Virus record (IMG/VR): IMGVR_UViG_3300033145_001682
Coordinates: 1-40,244 of that record
Source of the DNA: a virus
Direction: 5' to 3' (one strand)
Length of the DNA: 40,244 nucleotides
Made by a program: the position numbers and the translations under genes. The notes beneath the pieces were generated by a model that was not told the DNA's origin, did no database searches, and was given only the letters and a program-made list of their open reading frames with translations. Positions 37,805-40,244 of this stretch are shown here, in pieces. Position 1 is the first letter of the stretch; each line of letters starts with the position of its first letter.

Positions 37805-38764
37805 TCACGAAGAGACCCCGGCAGCCGCGCTTTTCGGTGGCATAAGCTGAACCCGGCGCTCGATGTATGCTGCCAATTTATCTAAATCGTGTTGCGTTTG
37901 CACGAAGTTGGTCAACGATTCTACTTTTTCGACTTTGTAGAGTTCAGCGGCAAAACTGTGCACCTGCGCGTGGTCTAACCCAAGTTTCCGCATTTTACCC
38001 CAGAAGCGATTCCAGTTCGGCTTCTCAGTGCTTTCAGTGTTCGATGTGCCTTTATCAACTACTGTTGTGGCCGCGGGCGCGCCGTCGCTCAGCCATGCCT
38101 TAATCATATCGGCAACGTCCTTCCCAGGCTTCTGCACAATGAGACCATCTAAGGCACGGCAGCGCGTCTTGGTCACGACAAAGTTATGGTCTAAATCCAT
38201 ATCAGCCACGATGTCGAACTCGTATTCCATACCGTCTCGCTGAATGGGCTGCATACCGACTTTTTTGATGACGGTCTTGCCTTTATCGTCAACAGTCTGG
38301 ATGTATTCCATTTTGCTTCGCAGAGTGGCAATCAGATGACCTGGATAGGATAACATGGCTTCGATTAGCTTGTTGTGTAAGGGGGTAACATCGCGCCATG
38401 CGGCAAACCGGTTGCCTCCGTATTTGGCTGCGTTCTTGTCGGCAAGCTCAAGTGCTCCTTCTGTGCCCGCCCAGGCGTGGCTTAATGAGTCAATGATAAG
38501 TACATCGTAACCGGCCTGCGCTGCAGCCTTGATGCCATCGATGTAAAGCTGTGGATGGAACTTGGTGAGTTCGAGCACATCAAAATCGAACTCATCAGCG
38601 TATTTACTTGCGCTGCCGTGCTCGGTGTCGATGACAGCGATTCTGTTTCCTAACTCTTTCGCAAGCAACAGGGCTGTGTATGTCTTGCCACAACCGCTCG
38701 GCCCGATGATGCCGATACGGGCTTTAGCCTGCGACTTGACGGCTTTCCTGAACTGCAGAGCCAT
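37805..38764 (-). CDS. Sak4-like RecA-fold ATPase (recombination)
   Basis: 319 residues, ATG after GGAGGTGAAGGAGA. The RecA/AAA_24 fold is clear: Walker A GPSGCGKT (21-28), Walker B VLIIDSLSHAW (Asp92), then HLIATLRSKMEYIQ. The C-terminal 90 residues are less conserved and contain a helical WNRFWGKMRKLGLDHAQVHS segment. Sak4 proteins support phage homologous recombination, usually with an SSB-like partner. No SSB gene is visible in this window. Confidence 0.8.
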   Translation of the reverse strand: MALQFRKAVKSQAKARIGIIGPSGCGKTYTALLLAKELGNRIAVIDTEHGSASKYADEFDFDVLELTKFHPQLYIDGIKAAAQAGYDVLIIDSLSHAWAGTEGALELADKNAAKYGGNRFAAWRDVTPLHNKLIEAMLSYPGHLIATLRSKMEYIQTVDDKGKTVIKKVGMQPIQRDGMEYEFDIVADMDLDHNFVVTKTRCRALDGLIVQKPGKDVADMIKAWLSDGAPAATTVVDKGTSNTESTEKPNWNRFWGKMRKLGLDHAQVHSFAAELYKVEKVESLTNFVQTQHDLDKLAAYIERRVQLMPPKSAAAGVSS

Positions 38765-39182
38765 TCTCCTTCACCTCCTCGACCACCCACGCGTGGGTGG
38801 TCTTAACCTTCTGGAACGGAGCCAGTTCTTCGGGGTTCAGCAGCTTAGCCTTAATGAGCCTGTCAATCTTGCTTCTGTCCGGGCTTACGGCTAGATGCCA
38901 TACACCTCTGCTTTCCAGGTAGGCCTTCAGGTCATCGCTGTCCGGATAGCTGATGCTCTTGCGCTCCTGCCTCTTCAGCACTTTGTTGTCGAAACGGAGC
39001 ACGGTGATGTTCATCTGGGTGAATACAGTGTCAAAGTGGGATTGAATGTCTTTAATCTCGTCCCGGATGCGTCTTTCCTGCTCTTTCAGCTCGAGGTAGC
39101 GGTTGAAAGCGTTTTCGAGTTCCAGCCACTCGAACTCGAAGGCGGCCTTACCTTCCGCCGGCATGATGTTTTTTTCCAACAA
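38724..39182 (-). CDS. Hypothetical protein upstream of the Sak4-like gene (152 aa)
   Basis: The best start is TTG at 39180-39182, with GGAG seven bases upstream; a longer frame runs backwards through the tRNA-like region without a ribosome binding site. Coiled coil near 30-60 (YLELKEQERRIRDEIKDIQS), then a compact domain FDNKVLKRQERKSISYPDSD and SKIDRLIKAKLLNPEE. It overlaps the ATPase gene by 41 bp and may be its partner. Family unknown to me. Confidence 0.65.
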   Translation of the reverse strand: MLEKNIMPAEGKAAFEFEWLELENAFNRYLELKEQERRIRDEIKDIQSHFDTVFTQMNITVLRFDNKVLKRQERKSISYPDSDDLKAYLESRGVWHLAVSPDRSKIDRLIKAKLLNPEELAPFQKVKTTHAWVVEEVKENGSAVQESRQVAG

Positions 39183-39208
39183 ACCCACTCTCCTTTTATT
39201 TATTTTGT

Positions 39209-39334
39209 AGGGGCGGGCAGGGCTCGAACCTGCATAACAGGCCCCACGAACTTTTTCAACAGCGGAATCCCTTTCGGCTTTTCGCCTACTTGCCTGTCTA
39301 CCCCGCCAGCGTCTACCCATTCCGCCACCGCCCC
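39209..39334 (-). tRNA. tRNA-like sequence (leucine/serine-type ends, aberrant anticodon region)
   Basis: Ends match a class II tRNA: acceptor GGGGCGG/CCGCCCC, D-arm GCG-GAATGGGTAGA-CGC as in tRNA-Leu, and T-arm GCAGG-TTCGAGC-CCTGC. Between D-arm and T-arm lie 76 bases instead of about 32, with no 5-bp stem carrying a 7-base anticodon loop. Part of the extra sequence (TGGCGGGGTAGAC) resembles a second copy of the D-arm. No CCA is encoded. It is probably a degenerate or rebuilt tRNA, isotype not assignable. Confidence 0.55.
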
Positions 39335-39374
39335 TGCAAAATTAGTCAATATTCGCGGGTTCGCCAGGCCACTT

Positions 39375-39617
39375 TTAAGACAGAAGTTGAAGTAGCTTTA
39401 ACATTGGGTCACTTTTGTAGATATTTGGCTTTCTGTCGTCCGGATTGTCGCTAAAGTTGTCGCATTTCACGATGGTATTCCCGTCAAACTTGAAAGGGTA
39501 GATGCCGCATCTTGGCCATGTTTTAGATTCTTTTACTCCACCTGGATTGTTGCAACCGATATGGGCGCTGCCGGGAACAGAAAGCCTATGCACGCACTTC
39601 CAACACGGAGAACCCAA
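39375..39617 (-). CDS. Cysteine-rich small phage protein (80 aa)
   Basis: Start TTG at 39615-39617 (GAGGGTTAAC upstream, weak). CWKC at 5-8, PGSAHIGCNNP, WPRCGIYPFKFD and VKCDNF give five cysteines and a His. This pattern is known among phage hypothetical proteins. A zinc fold is likely. It follows the second long hairpin repeat by 24 bases. Confidence 0.65.
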   Translation of the reverse strand: MGSPCWKCVHRLSVPGSAHIGCNNPGGVKESKTWPRCGIYPFKFDGNTIVKCDNFSDNPDDRKPNIYKSDPMLKLLQLLS

Positions 39618-39640
39618 AGTTAACCCTCACTTTCTTTTTC

Positions 39641-39708
39641 CCCGCCCGCACCTGGGAGAGAAGGCTGAGCAGCCGATACACAACACCTGGATCAGTAGTG
39701 CGGGCGGG
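39641..39708. repeat. Long hairpin repeat, copy B
   Basis: CCCGCCCGCAC (39641-39651) pairs perfectly with GTGCGGGCGGG (39698-39708), enclosing 46 bases that include the conserved ACACAACACCTGGATCA. Copy A lies at 39920-39989. There is no T-run, so it is not an ordinary terminator. Read leftward it lies between the 39-residue and the 80-residue genes. Confidence 0.8.
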
Positions 39709-39769
39709 CTATTCGGTTGTCTACCACCTCATGCTCAGAACACGTATCATACAGTACCCTGCTGCTTCG

Positions 39770-39889
39770 TTACCATACAATAGCCAAAAATCCTAAAAGA
39801 ATATAACCGTGACTATGCATTCGAATTACTTTAACAGGCTTCCACACATTAGAAACAACCATAGTGTAACGGCCAACTTTAATTTTCAT
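39770..39889 (-). CDS. Tiny protein with hydrophobic C-terminus (39 aa)
   Basis: ATG at 39887-39889 after GGGGTGG. MKIKVGRYTMVVSNVWKPVK is followed by HSHGYILLGFLAIVW, a possible short membrane segment. It lies between the two copies of the long hairpin repeat. Whether it is translated is uncertain. Confidence 0.45.
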   Translation of the reverse strand: MKIKVGRYTMVVSNVWKPVKVIRMHSHGYILLGFLAIVW

Positions 39890-39919
39890 TTCAAACCACC
39901 CCTGCAAGTATTTTTTTGC

Positions 39920-39989
39920 CCCGCCCGCACCGGGAGAGGGAGGGATGCTGGCAGCCGACACACAACACCTGGATCAGGGTGCGGGCGGG
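39920..39989. repeat. Long hairpin repeat, copy A
   Basis: Same 11-bp arms as copy B (39920-39930 and 39979-39989), enclosing 48 bases with conserved ACACAACACCTGGATCA. Flanking bases are also conserved (read leftward, GACAAC-GAATAG before the stem). Together the copies form a direct repeat of about 85 bp starting just after the stop of the 198-residue gene. Confidence 0.8.
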
Positions 39990-40000
39990 CTATTCAGTTG

Positions 40001-40244
40001 TCATCCCATTTTCCACGTCTTTACGTGGAGACCATTGAGAGACATACCGATAATTGCCTGACTAAGCGCAACGACTGCACACTTTTGCTCGTCTTCGTCC
40101 CAGAATGCACAACGGGTTGTGCATTCCTCGCTCAAGAACGGGCAGATTCTTCGTGACTCTAACTCTCTCTGCCTTCTCTCTTCCTCTGCTTCTGCTTCCT
40201 TTGCTTCCTTCTCAGAGCAGGTCCAGCAAGGTATCAGGCTTCTG
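40001..40244 (-). CDS. Cysteine-rich hypothetical protein, C-terminal part (continuation of the gene at 1-465)
   Basis: Bases 40133-40244 repeat 1-112. The unique part, 40001-40132, adds 43 residues and a TGA stop at 40001-40003. The C-terminus carries the CPFLSEECTTRCAFW motif and one more Cys, which look like metal ligands. The stop is followed within about 10 bp by the first of two long GC-rich hairpin repeats. Confidence 0.85.
   Translation of the reverse strand, partial: RSLIPCWTCSEKEAKEAEAEEERRQRELESRRICPFLSEECTTRCAFWDEDEQKCAVVALSQAIIGMSLNGLHVKTWKMG
40133..40244. repeat. Terminal direct repeat, right copy (contig overlap)
   Basis: Exact copy of bases 1-112. It lies inside the leftward gene that starts at 465 and ends at 40001, so removing one copy restores one uninterrupted gene. 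Confidence 0.9.

Noticed and set aside
38724-39320. 198-residue version of the gene before Sak4
   Set aside because: The first 46 codons read through the tRNA-like sequence; the TTG at 39180-39182 has a proper ribosome binding site.
39641-39989. Ordinary rho-independent terminators at the GC-rich hairpins
   Set aside because: Loops are 46-48 bases and no T-run follows on either strand at the stem end in the right orientation for a typical terminator.

Overview
This window is a complete or near-complete circular genome of a temperate, long-tailed (siphovirus-type) phage of a Gram-positive host. The first 112 bases (1-112) are repeated exactly as the last 112 (40133-40244), and a leftward gene reads in frame across the join (5' part 1-465, 3' part ending at 40001). 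The unit genome is therefore about 40,132 bp. Strong AAGGAGGTG-type ribosome binding sites, many GTG/TTG starts, a PBSX/XkdF-type head module, an LLH-type holin and an attP taken from a tRNA-Gly(CCC) gene all fit a Bacillota (Firmicutes) host. A thermophilic clostridial host is possible but is only my impression from composition and protein style.

Layout. Rightward genes are few: the lysogeny cassette at 2.9-4.7 kb (CI/LexA-like repressor, then a tyrosine integrase overlapping it by 4 bp), a small gene at 17.4 kb and an AT-rich gene at 32.2 kb. Everything else runs leftward. From the cro-side promoter near 2720, one leftward programme runs around the circle: cro-like regulator, HNH-XRE-ORF6C antirepressor-like fusion, excisionase-like HTH and small zinc-ribbon genes (2.7 kb down to 0). 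It continues across the join into small genes, a Sak4-like ATPase, zinc-ribbon proteins, a DnaD-like initiator, a DnaC-like loader and a Hjc-like nuclease (40-33 kb). Then come a RinA/ArpU-like late regulator (31.5 kb), tRNA-Trp, small and large terminase (30.7-29 kb), portal, minor head protein, a giant fused maturation protein, scaffold and capsid (29-21.5 kb). Head-tail joining and tail genes with a frameshifted chaperone follow (21-11.9 kb), then a decayed IS, fibre-type genes and an integrase relic (11.9-8 kb). The programme ends with a lysis cassette (7.9-6.2 kb) and a strong terminator at 6211-6235.

Between the lysis genes and attP sits a leftward Panacea/SocA-type antitoxin plus MazF/PemK-like toxin, a typical site for a lysogenic conversion module. 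The attP core (4741-4788) is the 3' half of tRNA-Gly(CCC). It is flanked by two copies of a 19-bp direct repeat that look like integrase arm sites.

The most unusual item is the 1047-residue leftward protein at 23114-26257. It joins a nucleotidyltransferase-like segment, a SAM methyltransferase, an ATP-dependent DNA-ligase domain, a LigD-like 3'-phosphoesterase segment and, at its C-terminus, an XkdF-type prohead protease. It is encoded where a simple prohead protease would be expected. Other notable items are a TTTTTTA slippery site in the tail chaperones, a duplicated long hairpin near 39.6-40.0 kb, a tRNA-like sequence with no normal anticodon arm (39209-39334), an IS605-right-end/omegaRNA-like relic next to the tRNA-Trp gene, and iteron-like repeats inside the replication initiator gene.
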